DNA from: Paraburkholderia graminis C4D1M
Lineage (GTDB): Bacteria > Pseudomonadota > Gammaproteobacteria > Burkholderiales > Burkholderiaceae
Length of the DNA stretch: 64,000 nt
NCBI RefSeq assembly: GCF_000172415.1
Contig: NZ_ABLD01000005.1
Location: 372,001-436,000, forward strand
Direction of reading: 5' to 3'
The position numbers were made by a program, and so were the translations under genes. Below the pieces are notes generated by a model, which saw only the letters and a program-made list of their open reading frames with translations, was not told where the DNA came from and made no database searches. This document shows positions 15,705-24,512 of the stretch, piece by piece (positions within the stretch are counted from its first letter, which is position 1; every line of letters starts with the position of its first letter).

Positions 15705-18245
15705 ATGAAAATCATCGTTATCGGTCACGGGATGGTCGGTCACAAACTGGTCGAGTGTCTGGCGCAAGACGCCGCGCACGGCCTCGACATCACCGTGCTG
15801 TGCGAAGAGCCGCGTCCCGCGTACGACCGCGTGCACCTGTCCGAATTCTTCGCGGGCAAGTCCGCAGACGACCTCTCGCTTGTCGAGCCCGGCTTTTTCG
15901 AGCGCGAGAACGTGCTGCTCAAACTGAACGCGAAGGCCGTTTCGATCGATCGCGACGCGCACACGGTCGCGCTTTCCAGTGGCGAGACGCTTGCCTACGA
16001 CAAGCTCGTGATGGCCACCGGTTCGTCGCCGTTCGTGCCGCCCGTGGCAGGCCGCGAGCGCCGCGATTGCTTCGTCTACCGAACTATCGAGGATCTCGAA
16101 GCGATGCAGGAATGCGGCGCGCGCTCGAAGACGGGCACCGTCGTCGGCGGCGGGCTGCTCGGTCTCGAATGCGCGAAGGCGCTGCGCGACATGGGCCTGC
16201 AAACGCATGTGGTCGAGTTCGCGCCGCGCCTGATGGCCGTGCAGGTCGACGAAGGCGGCGGCCGCGTGCTGCGCGCGAAGATCGAGGAACTCGGCGTGAC
16301 GGTCCACACGCAGAAGAACACCACGGCAATCGTCGACGGCGAAGCCGGCACGCACCGCATGCAGTTCGCCGACGGTTCGCATCTGGACACCGACATGATC
16401 GTGTTCTCCGCAGGCATCCGTCCGCGCGACGAACTGGCGCGTGCATGCGGCCTCGAAGTCGGCGCGCGTGGCGGCATTTCCATCGACGCGGCGTGCCGCA
16501 CGAGCGATCCCGACATCTACGCAATCGGCGAATGTGCCGCATGGAACGGCATGGTGTATGGCCTCGTCGCGCCGGGCTACGACATGGCGCGCGTGGCCGC
16601 GAAACATCTGCTCGGCGACGACGCGGCCTTCGCGGGCGCCGACATGAGCACGAAACTGAAGCTGATGGGCGTGGACGTCGCGAGCATCGGCGATGCGCAC
16701 GGCACGACGCCGGGCAGCCGCGCGTACCAGTTCAGCGACGAGCGCAAGCAGGTCTACAAAAAGCTGGTCGTCTCCGAATGCGGCAAGCAGTTGCTGGGCG
16801 CCGTGATGGTCGGCGACGCGAGCGAATACGGCACGCTGCTGCAGATGATGCTCAACGGTATCGAGCTGCCCGAGTCGCCCGAATTCCTGATCCTGCCGCC
16901 AAGCGACGGCGCCGCGAAACCGGGCCTGGGCGTCGACGCGTTGCCCGACACGGCGCAGATCTGTTCGTGCAACAACGTGTCGAAGGCCGAACTGTGCGCC
17001 GCCGTTTGCGCGGGCGCGACCGACATCGGCGCATTGAAATGCGCGACCACCGCGGGCACGTCGTGCGGCGGTTGCGTGCCGCTCGTCACGCAGGTGATGA
17101 AGGCCGAGATGAAGAAGCAGGGCCTCGCCGTGAACAATCACGTATGCGAGCACTTTGCCTATTCGCGCCAGGAGCTCTATCACATCGTGCGAGTGGAAGG
17201 CGTGCGCAGCTTCGGCGAACTGCTGTCACGGCACGGCCACGGTCTGGGCTGCGACATCTGCAAGCCGGTGGTGGCGAGCATTCTCGCGTCGTGCTGGAAC
17301 GAATTCGTGCTGAAGAAAGAGCACGCGTCGTTGCAGGACACCAACGACTACTACCTCGCGAACATCCAGCGCGACGGCACCTATTCGGTGGTGCCGCGCA
17401 TGCCGGGCGGCGAAGTCACACCCGACGGGCTGATCGCCGTCGCGCAGGTCGCGAAGAAATACGGCCTCTACACGAAGATCACGGGCGGTCAGCGCGTGGA
17501 CCTGTTCGGCGCGCGCGTCGAGCAGTTGCCGCTGATCTGGGAAGAGCTGATCGCGGCCGGCTTCGAATCGGGGCATGCGTACGGCAAATCGCTGCGCACG
17601 GTGAAGTCGTGCGTCGGCTCGACGTGGTGCCGTTATGGCGTCGGCGATTCGGTCGGGCTCGCGGTCGAACTCGAGAACCGCTACAAGGGCTTGCGCACGC
17701 CGCACAAGATCAAGTTCGGCGTGTCGGGCTGCACACGCGAATGCGCGGAAGCCCAGGGCAAGGACGTCGGTGTGATCGCGACCGAGAAGGGCTGGAATCT
17801 CTATGTGTGCGGCAACGGCGGGATGAAGCCGCGGCATGCGGAACTGATCGCGTCGGACCTCGATCGCGAGACGCTCGTGCGCTACATCGACCGCTTCCTG
17901 ATGTTCTATGTACGCACCGCCGACCGTCTGCAACGCACCAGCGTGTGGCGCGAAAGCCTGGAAGGCGGCCTGCAGTATCTGATCGACGTGGTCGTACACG
18001 ACAAGCTCGACGTCGCCACGGAACTCGAAGCGGACATGCAGCGCGTGGTCGACACATACGAATGCGAGTGGAAGAAAGCGGTCACCGATCCCGAGACGCG
18101 CAAGCGCTTCCGTCACTTCGTCAACAGCGATCAGGCCGACAGCACCGTGACGTTCGTTCAGGAGCGCGGACAGATTCGCCCGGCCACGCCGGAGGAACGT
18201 CAGTCGAAGCTCGCCGCGATTCCTGTCGTAGTCGAAACCGTTTGA
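15705..18245 (+). CDS. nirB: Assimilatory NADH-dependent nitrite reductase, large subunit
   Basis: Reduces nitrite to ammonium with electrons from NAD(P)H in the cytoplasm. The 846 residues show the full order of the family: FAD/NAD(P)H domains at about 1-400 (IIVIGHGMVGHKLVE start, VVGGGLLGLECAKALRDMG), a BFD-like [2Fe-2S] domain with Cys420 and Cys422 and a downstream CGGC, then the ferredoxin-type nitrite/sulfite reductase halves. Sirohaem/[4Fe-4S] ligands are Cys636, Cys642, Cys676 and Cys680 (C-x5-C, C-x3-C). The ATG at 15705 follows GAGGAAACC. It forms an operon with nirD 33 bases on and is controlled by the sigma-54 promoter and leader described here. No nitrate reductase gene is in the window. 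Confidence 0.97.
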   Translation: MKIIVIGHGMVGHKLVECLAQDAAHGLDITVLCEEPRPAYDRVHLSEFFAGKSADDLSLVEPGFFERENVLLKLNAKAVSIDRDAHTVALSSGETLAYDKLVMATGSSPFVPPVAGRERRDCFVYRTIEDLEAMQECGARSKTGTVVGGGLLGLECAKALRDMGLQTHVVEFAPRLMAVQVDEGGGRVLRAKIEELGVTVHTQKNTTAIVDGEAGTHRMQFADGSHLDTDMIVFSAGIRPRDELARACGLEVGARGGISIDAACRTSDPDIYAIGECAAWNGMVYGLVAPGYDMARVAAKHLLGDDAAFAGADMSTKLKLMGVDVASIGDAHGTTPGSRAYQFSDERKQVYKKLVVSECGKQLLGAVMVGDASEYGTLLQMMLNGIELPESPEFLILPPSDGAAKPGLGVDALPDTAQICSCNNVSKAELCAAVCAGATDIGALKCATTAGTSCGGCVPLVTQVMKAEMKKQGLAVNNHVCEHFAYSRQELYHIVRVEGVRSFGELLSRHGHGLGCDICKPVVASILASCWNEFVLKKEHASLQDTNDYYLANIQRDGTYSVVPRMPGGEVTPDGLIAVAQVAKKYGLYTKITGGQRVDLFGARVEQLPLIWEELIAAGFESGHAYGKSLRTVKSCVGSTWCRYGVGDSVGLAVELENRYKGLRTPHKIKFGVSGCTRECAEAQGKDVGVIATEKGWNLYVCGNGGMKPRHAELIASDLDRETLVRYIDRFLMFYVRTADRLQRTSVWRESLEGGLQYLIDVVVHDKLDVATELEADMQRVVDTYECEWKKAVTDPETRKRFRHFVNSDQADSTVTFVQERGQIRPATPEERQSKLAAIPVVVETV

Positions 18246-18278
18246 TTCTTAGCGTCATCGAAAATGAGGAGCTCCGCC

Positions 18279-18632
18279 ATGAGTAACGACCGCTTGCCGC
18301 AAACCTGGACCCCTGTTTGCACGCTCGACGACATCGTTCCGAACACGGGCGTCTGCGCGCTCGTCAAAGGCGAACAGGTCGCCGTATTTCACGTGAACAC
18401 GGACCAAGATCAGGCCGCCGTGTACGCGATCGAAAACTTCGATCCGGGCTCGCGCGCGGCCGTGCTTTCGCGCGGGCTGATCGGCAGTCTCGGCGAGCGC
18501 GTCGTGGTGGCTTCGCCGATCTACAAGCATCACTTCGATCTGCGCACCGGCGAGTGCCTCGAAGCGCCCGCGCATTCCGTCAGCGCATTTCCCGCGCGCG
18601 TCGAAAACGGCCAGGTGTGGGTCGCCGTTTGA
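18279..18632 (+). CDS. nirD: Nitrite reductase small subunit (Rieske-like)
   Basis: A 117-residue Rieske-fold protein that pairs with NirB. It has WTPVCTLDDIVPNTGVCALV at the N terminus and GSLGERVVVASPIYKHHFDLRTGECLE toward the end. As usual for NirD, the Cys/His ligand pairs of true Rieske centres are largely missing (for example SPIYKHHFDL without the CxH pair), so it probably has no cluster. The ATG at 18279 is preferred because GAGGAGC precedes it; an in-frame start at 18264 is weaker. Confidence 0.93.
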   Translation: MSNDRLPQTWTPVCTLDDIVPNTGVCALVKGEQVAVFHVNTDQDQAAVYAIENFDPGSRAAVLSRGLIGSLGERVVVASPIYKHHFDLRTGECLEAPAHSVSAFPARVENGQVWVAV

Positions 18633-18670
18633 GCCGGTACGTTTCACCGCTGTATTAAGAACGGCCCGCA

Positions 18671-18686
18671 TGGCACAGACGTTGCA
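18671..18686 (+). promoter_or_regulatory. Sigma-54 promoter of nitrate transporter gene
   Basis: TGGCACAGACGTTGCA matches the -24/-12 consensus fully. Transcription would begin near 18697, about 85 bases before the transporter. Unlike the two leaders upstream, no terminator or hexaloop hairpin is evident here. Confidence 0.85.
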
Positions 18687-18782
18687 TTGACAGCGCGGGG
18701 TCCAAACAGAGTGATCATTCCGGTGCGCGGCGAAGCATGCGGCCAGCCGGGTGATCGAAAATCAGTTTAATGAGGATGTCTG

Positions 18783-20150
18783 ATGAAAAACGTGATGAGC
18801 TCGCTTAAGAGCGGCGATTGGCGCGCGCTGGTGGCGTGTTTCCTATATTTCGACACCGGCTTTACCGTGTGGGTGCTGTATGGCCCGCTCGCGCCGTTCA
18901 TCAGCAAAAGCATTTCGATGACGCCGGCGCAGCAGGGCCTGCTCGTCGCGGTGCCCGTGCTCTCCGCGGCGATCCTGCGCGTGACGCTCGGCAACCTCTA
19001 TCAGTCGGCGCACGGCAAGCGCATTGCGCTGCTCGGCGTGCTGCTCTCGGCGGTGCCGACCATCGTGTTGCCGGTGCTGCCGTTCGTTCCGTCGTACACG
19101 CTGCTGCTCGTGCTCGGCGTGTTCCTCGGAGTGGGCGGTGCGAGCTTCGCAGTCGCGTTGCCGATGGCCGGCAGCAACTATCCGCCGAAAGTGCAGGGCC
19201 TCGTGCTGGGGCTTGCCGCTGCGGGCAACATCGGCGCGGTGCTCGACGGCTTCCTGTTTCCGCAGCTCGCCACGCACTACGGCTGGCAGGTCGCAACCGG
19301 CGGCGCATTGCCGCTGCTCGCGATCGCCGCGATCACGCTGTACTTCTGGGCCAACGACTCCGGCGTGAAGACAGGCAGCGTACTGCGTGCCTTCGGCGGT
19401 TTCGCGGTGACGCTCGTCGGTCTGATCGTGCTCGTGCTGCTCGTCGAAGCGGGCATCTTCGGTTCGGGCAAGACCGGCGTGCTGCTGTTGCCGGTGATCG
19501 GCGCGCTGCTCGCGATTGCGGTGCTGCCCAAGCGCTATCGCTCAGTGCTCGCGGAGCGCGATACGTGGGTCATCATGCTCGTGTACAGCATCACGTTCGG
19601 CGGTTTCGTCGGCATGTCCTCGTATGTTTCGCTGCTGCTCACCAACCTCTATCAGCTCTCGAAGATCGACGCCGGCCTCTTCATGGCGTTGCTCGCCGCA
19701 ACCGGCGCGCTGGTGCGTCCGCTCGGCGGCCTGATCGCCGACAAGGTGTCCGGCGTGCGTGCGCTGACGGTGCTGCTCGCGACGATTTCGCTGTGCGACC
19801 TTGTGTTCGCGGCAGTCATGCCTTCGCTCGCAGGCGGCATCGCGCTGCTGGTGTGCCTGTACCTGGCGTTCGGACTCGGCAATGGTGCAACGTTCCAGCT
19901 CGTGCCGCATCGCTGGGCGGGCCGCACGGGCTTGATGTCGGGCATCGTCGGCGCGGCGGGCGGGATTGGCGGCTTCTATCTGCCGGTCGTCATGGGTATC
20001 GCGAAGGAAAGCACCGGTTCGTATCAGATGGGCTTTGCGACCTTCGGCGCGCTTGCCGCCTGCGCGTTCCTCGCGATCGTCGCGCTGCGCCGTCCGTGGA
20101 TGGCGTGGTCGATGCAATCTGCCGGCATGCACGCGCATGCAACGGAGTGA
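18783..20150 (+). CDS. NNP-family nitrate/nitrite transporter (MFS)
   Basis: Imports nitrate (or exchanges nitrite) across the inner membrane. It has 455 residues and 12 membrane helices. Nitrate-porter signatures are visible in both halves: VALPMAGSNYPPKVQGLVLG in the N-terminal half and LVPHRWAGRTGLMSGIVGAAGGIGGF in the C-terminal half, plus GPLAPFI in helix 1. This is the NarK/NasA-transporter family. The start ATG at 18783 follows TGAGGATG. With its own sigma-54 promoter it can be expressed apart from nirBD. The neighbouring PilJ protein starts 37 bases downstream, probably in the same transcript. Confidence 0.92.
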   Translation: MKNVMSSLKSGDWRALVACFLYFDTGFTVWVLYGPLAPFISKSISMTPAQQGLLVAVPVLSAAILRVTLGNLYQSAHGKRIALLGVLLSAVPTIVLPVLPFVPSYTLLLVLGVFLGVGGASFAVALPMAGSNYPPKVQGLVLGLAAAGNIGAVLDGFLFPQLATHYGWQVATGGALPLLAIAAITLYFWANDSGVKTGSVLRAFGGFAVTLVGLIVLVLLVEAGIFGSGKTGVLLLPVIGALLAIAVLPKRYRSVLAERDTWVIMLVYSITFGGFVGMSSYVSLLLTNLYQLSKIDAGLFMALLAATGALVRPLGGLIADKVSGVRALTVLLATISLCDLVFAAVMPSLAGGIALLVCLYLAFGLGNGATFQLVPHRWAGRTGLMSGIVGAAGGIGGFYLPVVMGIAKESTGSYQMGFATFGALAACAFLAIVALRRPWMAWSMQSAGMHAHATE

Positions 20151-20187
20151 TGCGACGCTTTGATCTGAACCTTCACAAACAAATAGC

Positions 20188-20910
20188 GTGAGCACGATAG
20201 AACGGATTCAGACAGTGCGGGCCGACGCAGCGCAAACCGACGTGTCCAGCGAAGTGTTGAGCTCGTTGATCAACATCGCTGGGCGTCAACGGATGCTCTC
20301 GCAGCGCATCGTCTTCAAGGCGATGCTCGCGCTGCGTCAAAGCGACGGCGCGCTCGCGATCGCGCGAGACACGCTGCGCACTTTCGCGGACAGTCACGCG
20401 GCGCTCGTGCAAGGCCGCGATGGTTTGCCGGGGCTCTTTTCACCGGCGCTGCGCGAGGCCTTTCACGGCACGGGCAATGACAAAGACAAGGGCAACGGCA
20501 ACGGACACGCCGCGAAGAAAATCGCCGACTTCATCGCACTGGCGTCGGCGGCGCTCGACGCGATAGGACGCAACTCGGCACGCGACTCGGCACGCGCTGA
20601 AGACGCCGTGCAGGCGTTGATCGCGTGCGCCGATCCGTTGCTGAACGACCTGCATGGCATCACGGCGGTCTACGAACAGGAGAGCCGGCGCATTGCCCGC
20701 TTGCAGAAAAAAGAACAGCAGCAATTGATCGAACGAATCAAGTCGATCGCGAAGGAAGCGCATATCGTGTCCTTCAACGGTCAGATCGTGGCGAGCCGCA
20801 CGAATGTGACCGGTCGCGAGTTCGCGGTCGTCGCGGGCGTGATGACTTCGATCACGAAGGAACTCGAGTCCGTGGTGAGCGCCTTCGTGAAGAAGACTGC
20901 GTCCGCCTGA
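20188..20910 (+). CDS. Soluble PilJ-domain protein with remnant MCP signalling tip
   Basis: 240 residues from a GTG start. Residues about 20-130 match the N-terminal domain of PilJ-type chemotaxis transducers, including AGRQRMLSQR (31-40); the domain senses nitrate in the chemoreceptor McpN and is related to the NarX sensor helix bundle. There is no signal peptide or membrane segment. The C-terminal 60 residues (KEAHIVSFNGQIVASR, GREFAVVAGVM at 209-219) look like a shortened copy of the methyl-accepting signalling tip (FAVVADEV-type). A low-complexity GNDKDKGNGNGHAAKK linker lies between. Its place behind the nitrate transporter suggests a nitrate-responsive regulator, but the output is unknown. 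Confidence 0.72.
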   Translation: MSTIERIQTVRADAAQTDVSSEVLSSLINIAGRQRMLSQRIVFKAMLALRQSDGALAIARDTLRTFADSHAALVQGRDGLPGLFSPALREAFHGTGNDKDKGNGNGHAAKKIADFIALASAALDAIGRNSARDSARAEDAVQALIACADPLLNDLHGITAVYEQESRRIARLQKKEQQQLIERIKSIAKEAHIVSFNGQIVASRTNVTGREFAVVAGVMTSITKELESVVSAFVKKTASA

Positions 20911-20985
20911 TCCGCGCGCCGAGGTCTGCCCACCCGATGCTATCCCGGCTATGCTTGACGTTTTCGCCAACGTCGGGTCAGCCAT

Positions 20986-21486
20986 ATGAACAGCGGATCG
21001 CAAACGGTGTGGGAAACGGTGTGGCAGACGGCCAAGGGTGAGTTCTCGGACCTCGGCAGCGCGGCCGATCTGACTCAGGTGCTGATGCGTCTCGGCATCG
21101 CGCTCGTGCTCGGCGGCGTGATCGGTTTCGAGCGCGAGATCTCGCGGCGCGATGCCGGCATGCGCACGCATATGATGGTCGCCGTGGGCGCGGCGCTATT
21201 CGTCGTGGTGCCGCTGCAAGCCGGCTTTTCGCAAGACAATATGAGCCGCGTGCTGCAAGGGCTCGTGTCGGGCATCGGCTTTCTCGGCGCGGGCGCCGTC
21301 ATCAAACTCAGTGCGCAGCGCGAGGTGCGCGGCCTGACGACGGCCGCAAGCCTGTGGCTGAGCGCGGGTGTCGGCATGGCGGCGGGCCTTGGGCGCGAAG
21401 CCACCGCGATTCTGAGCGTGGTCATTGCGCTGCTGATTCTCTCGAGCGCGCGACTCGTGAAAGGCCGCGCGCATCCACGAAAATAA
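20986..21486 (+). CDS. MgtC/SapB-family inner-membrane protein
   Basis: A 166-residue protein with four or five membrane helices and the MgtC N-terminal signature: LGIALVLGGVIGFEREISRRDAGMRTHM, then GIGFLGAGAVIKL and VRGLTTAASLWLSAGVGMAAG. MgtC proteins are linked to growth at low magnesium and to modulation of the F1Fo ATP synthase in pathogens. The C-terminal ACT-like domain of full MgtC is absent, as in the shorter SapB/YhiD type. It is convergent with the porin pseudogene and appears to stand alone. Confidence 0.88.
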   Translation: MNSGSQTVWETVWQTAKGEFSDLGSAADLTQVLMRLGIALVLGGVIGFEREISRRDAGMRTHMMVAVGAALFVVVPLQAGFSQDNMSRVLQGLVSGIGFLGAGAVIKLSAQREVRGLTTAASLWLSAGVGMAAGLGREATAILSVVIALLILSSARLVKGRAHPRK

Positions 21487-21499
21487 GCGTGCGTCGACG

Positions 21500-22683
21500 T
21501 TAGAACTTATGACGCAGCGCGACTCGCGCGGCGACCTGCGTACCCGTCGACGACGGCGCCTGCACGCCCGGAATAAACGCGTTATCGAGGATCGAATGCG
21601 TCGAGTCTCCCGTGACCTTCTGATACACGCCCTGCACGTAAACGTCCGTGCGTTTGGACAGGTTGTAGTCCGCCATCAGACCGGCCGAATGAATCTTCGG
21701 CTTCACGCCGCCTGACGACGCGTCGTAATTCTCCATCGTGTACACGTACTGCGCACCGACGAAGAACGCGGGCGTGAACTGGTATTTGCCGTTCACTTCG
21801 AAGTTCTGGTACTTCAGCGTGTTCAACGTCACGCCCGCCGCCGCGAGCGGCACGCCGATATAGCCGTTGCCCGTTGGGCTCCTGTAGCTGGAGTTCGTAT
21901 AAGCGAAACCGGCGGTGGCCGAGCCGAACGTATAGTTGATGCCGCCGCCGAAAATCCGCATGCGTCCGGCGATGAAGCTCGCGTCGTTCGCCGTGATCGC
22001 GCCGGTCGCGCCCACGCCGGGGTTATTCGCCTGCAGATAGGCGGCCGCAATCAGAAGGCCGCCGGTCGCGTACTGCGCGCCGAAGCTGTACGCGCGATTG
22101 TTCGCGAAGTTCGTGTCGTTGCTGAAGCTGTAGACGCCGCCGAACTGCAGGCCCGCGAAATTCGGGTTCGCGTATTTCACGCTGTTGCCGAGGCGAAACG
22201 AGTTGTCGGTGTTGTCGTTGTCGTACGGATGCGCGAACAGATAGCCGGCCCAGTTGCCGTTCGCCGTCGTCTGCGCGAGGTAGTCGACGACGGAGTCGTA
22301 CTGTCGTCCGAACGTGAGCGTGCCGAACCGGTTGTCGCTCAAACCCACGTACGCCTGGCGGCCGAACATGCGGCCGCCCTGGCCGAGCCGCCCCGAATTG
22401 ATGTCGAAGCCGTTTTCCAACTGGAACACGGCCTGCGTCCCGCCGCCCAGATCTTCCGAGCCCTTCAGGCCCCAGCGGCTGCCTTGCGCGTAGCCGCTCG
22501 CCATTTCCCACACTGCACCGTGTCCGGCGTTGTTGGTGTAGTCGAGGCCTTCGTCGAGCACGCCGTACAGCGTGTCACGCTGCTTTGCGCGAACGCGCAG
22601 GGACTGGCCAGCGAGGCGAGGGCGGCAATAGCGCCCGCAATGGCCTTGGCATTAGCCGTGGCGAACAGGTTCTTTCTCATCAT
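21500..22683 (-). pseudogene. Gram-negative porin, frameshifted after the signal peptide
   Basis: Read leftward, the gene starts at 22683 (ATG ATG, with GGAG before it) and gives a normal signal peptide ending SPCAFAQSSVT. The frame then runs into nonsense. The typical continuation LYGVLDEGLDYTNN and the whole remaining porin (PEFRGLQFGGVY-type strands, terminal RVALRHKF with C-terminal Phe) are in another frame from about 22570 on. The junction on the gene strand reads GTGACACGCTGTACGGC, where GTGACACTGTACGGC would restore AQSSVTLYGV; two extra bases near 22570-22573 account for the shift. Otherwise it is a complete Burkholderia-type general diffusion porin of about 390 residues. It is either a true lesion or a base-calling error. 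Confidence 0.85.
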
Positions 22684-22954
22684 CGTGAACTCCAGACGTT
22701 GGTAATGAGCGGCCCGATGCCAGGACTCGGCGCGGCCGCTGCTTTTTGGCGAAGCCCGGATTCTGCTATTCGAGAAGCGGCTCGCGTATGAGGCACATCC
22801 CTGGATAAACGTGATTTTTTCGAATGTTTGTCCCGCGAATTATTCGCTTGTGGCCGGTAATCAGGCCGACAAAAATTCCGTCCATGCACTTTTTCATGAA
22901 GACGGAAACGCAAGGCATGCGTTTTCCGCAGGCAAGAAAACGAAGGAGACGAAC

Positions 22955-24409
22955 ATGCGACTCGACCGGAACTATGTGAACGGCCGCTTTCTCGAACCGG
23001 CCGCCGATGCCGGTTCACCCACGCATCAGGCGTTGATCGCCGTCCACAACCCAGCGACCGAAGCGCTCATTGCGCACGTCACCGCCGCGACTCGCGCGGA
23101 AGCCGTGGCCGCCGTCGATGCCGCCGCGCTCGCGCAAAAGGCGTGGCGCAAGCTGCCGTCGGTGGAACGCGGCGCGTGGCTGCACAAGCTCGCCGACGCG
23201 CTCACCGAATGCGCGCCGGCCATCGGCGCGGCGCTCGCGCTCGAATCGGGCAAGAGTCTCGCCGATGCCACCAACGAAGCGATCTACGCCGCGCAGATCA
23301 CGCGTTACCACGCAGAGTGGGCGCGGCGCATCGAAGGCGAAGTGATTCCAAGCGATACGCCCGACGAAAACCTCGTGCTGCATCGCGAGCCGATCGGCGT
23401 GGTCGCGTGCCTGATTCCGTTCAACTACCCGGTCTACACGTTCATGCGCAAGGTGGCGCCCGCGCTGATCGCGGGCAACACGGTCGTCGTGCGCCCGAGC
23501 AACAACACACCGACTTCGGCATTCGAAATCGCGAAGGCCGTCGAGAAGGCCGGTTTGCCCGCAGGCGTCGTCAACATTCTCGCGATGGATCATGCGACCG
23601 CCGAGGCGCTGTGCACGCATCCCAAGGTCGGCATGATCACGTTGACGGGCAGCGTCGGCGCGGGCCGCAAGGTGCTCGATTACTGCAAGGCGAATATCGC
23701 CAAGCCGTCGCTCGAATTGGGCGGCAAGACGCCGGCCATTATCGAAGCCGACGCCGATCTGGAAAAAGCCGCGCGTGAACTGGTCGCGTCGAAAACCACG
23801 CACTGCGGCCAGCTTTGCACGGCAATCGAACGCGTCTATGTGCAGGAAAGCGTGCATGACCGCTTCGTCGCGCTGCTCAAGCGCCACATGAGCGCAGTCG
23901 AGTTCGGCGACCGCAGCGAACAGCCGTCGCTGATGGGTCCGCTCGTCAATGAAGCCTCGCGTCAGTCGATTCACGCGATGGTCGAGCGCGCGGTTGCAGC
24001 AGGCGCGACGCTGGAAACAGGCGGCACGCTGCCGGCGTCGACGGAACGCAAAGGGTTCTTCTATCCGGCCACGTTGCTGTCGAACTGCCGGCAGGACATG
24101 GAGATCGTGCAGGAAGAGACCTTCGGCCCCGTGATGCCGGTCGTCAAATACCGCACGCTCGACGAAGCACTCGAGATGGCCAACGATCACCAGTTCGGTT
24201 TGTCGTCGGTGCTTTACACCGAGAACTATCGCAGCGCGATGAAGATCGCCAACGGCATCGAGGCGGGCGAGCTGTATGTGAACCGCACGCCGGCCGATCC
24301 TTATCAGGGCTTTCATGCCGGCTGGAAACGCTCGGGGCTCGGCGGCGACGACGGCAAGCACGGCATGCTCGAATTCACGCAGACGCGTCTTGTCGTCATG
24401 AAGTACTGA
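22955..24409 (+). CDS. NAD-dependent aldehyde dehydrogenase (lactaldehyde-type)
   Basis: A 484-residue ALDH-superfamily enzyme oxidising an aldehyde to an acid. Visible are the family's LELGGKTPAI (glutamate base), catalytic cysteine in GQLCTA, EETFGPVMPV and the C-terminal YQGFHAGWKRSGLGGDDGKHG, which closely resembles E. coli lactaldehyde/glycolaldehyde dehydrogenase AldA. The ATG at 22955 follows GAAGGAGA; the longer upstream frame is unlikely. As first gene of the cassette it may handle an aldehyde made by the GMC oxidoreductase or from a sugar acid downstream. Exact substrate unknown. Confidence 0.9.
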   Translation: MRLDRNYVNGRFLEPAADAGSPTHQALIAVHNPATEALIAHVTAATRAEAVAAVDAAALAQKAWRKLPSVERGAWLHKLADALTECAPAIGAALALESGKSLADATNEAIYAAQITRYHAEWARRIEGEVIPSDTPDENLVLHREPIGVVACLIPFNYPVYTFMRKVAPALIAGNTVVVRPSNNTPTSAFEIAKAVEKAGLPAGVVNILAMDHATAEALCTHPKVGMITLTGSVGAGRKVLDYCKANIAKPSLELGGKTPAIIEADADLEKAARELVASKTTHCGQLCTAIERVYVQESVHDRFVALLKRHMSAVEFGDRSEQPSLMGPLVNEASRQSIHAMVERAVAAGATLETGGTLPASTERKGFFYPATLLSNCRQDMEIVQEETFGPVMPVVKYRTLDEALEMANDHQFGLSSVLYTENYRSAMKIANGIEAGELYVNRTPADPYQGFHAGWKRSGLGGDDGKHGMLEFTQTRLVVMKY

Positions 24410-24512
24410 TGCAAACACGCAGCAAAACCGCTGCGCATTCATAACAAAACATCAAAACATATTGGAGACTCACGGGCCGCTCATGCGGCGCGGGGTCTCT
24501 CAGGAGGCTCAC

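Noticed and set aside
15603..17183. A 526-codon frame antisense to nirB
   Set aside because: nirB is certain by its cofactor motifs; the antisense frame would also overlap the leader terminator.
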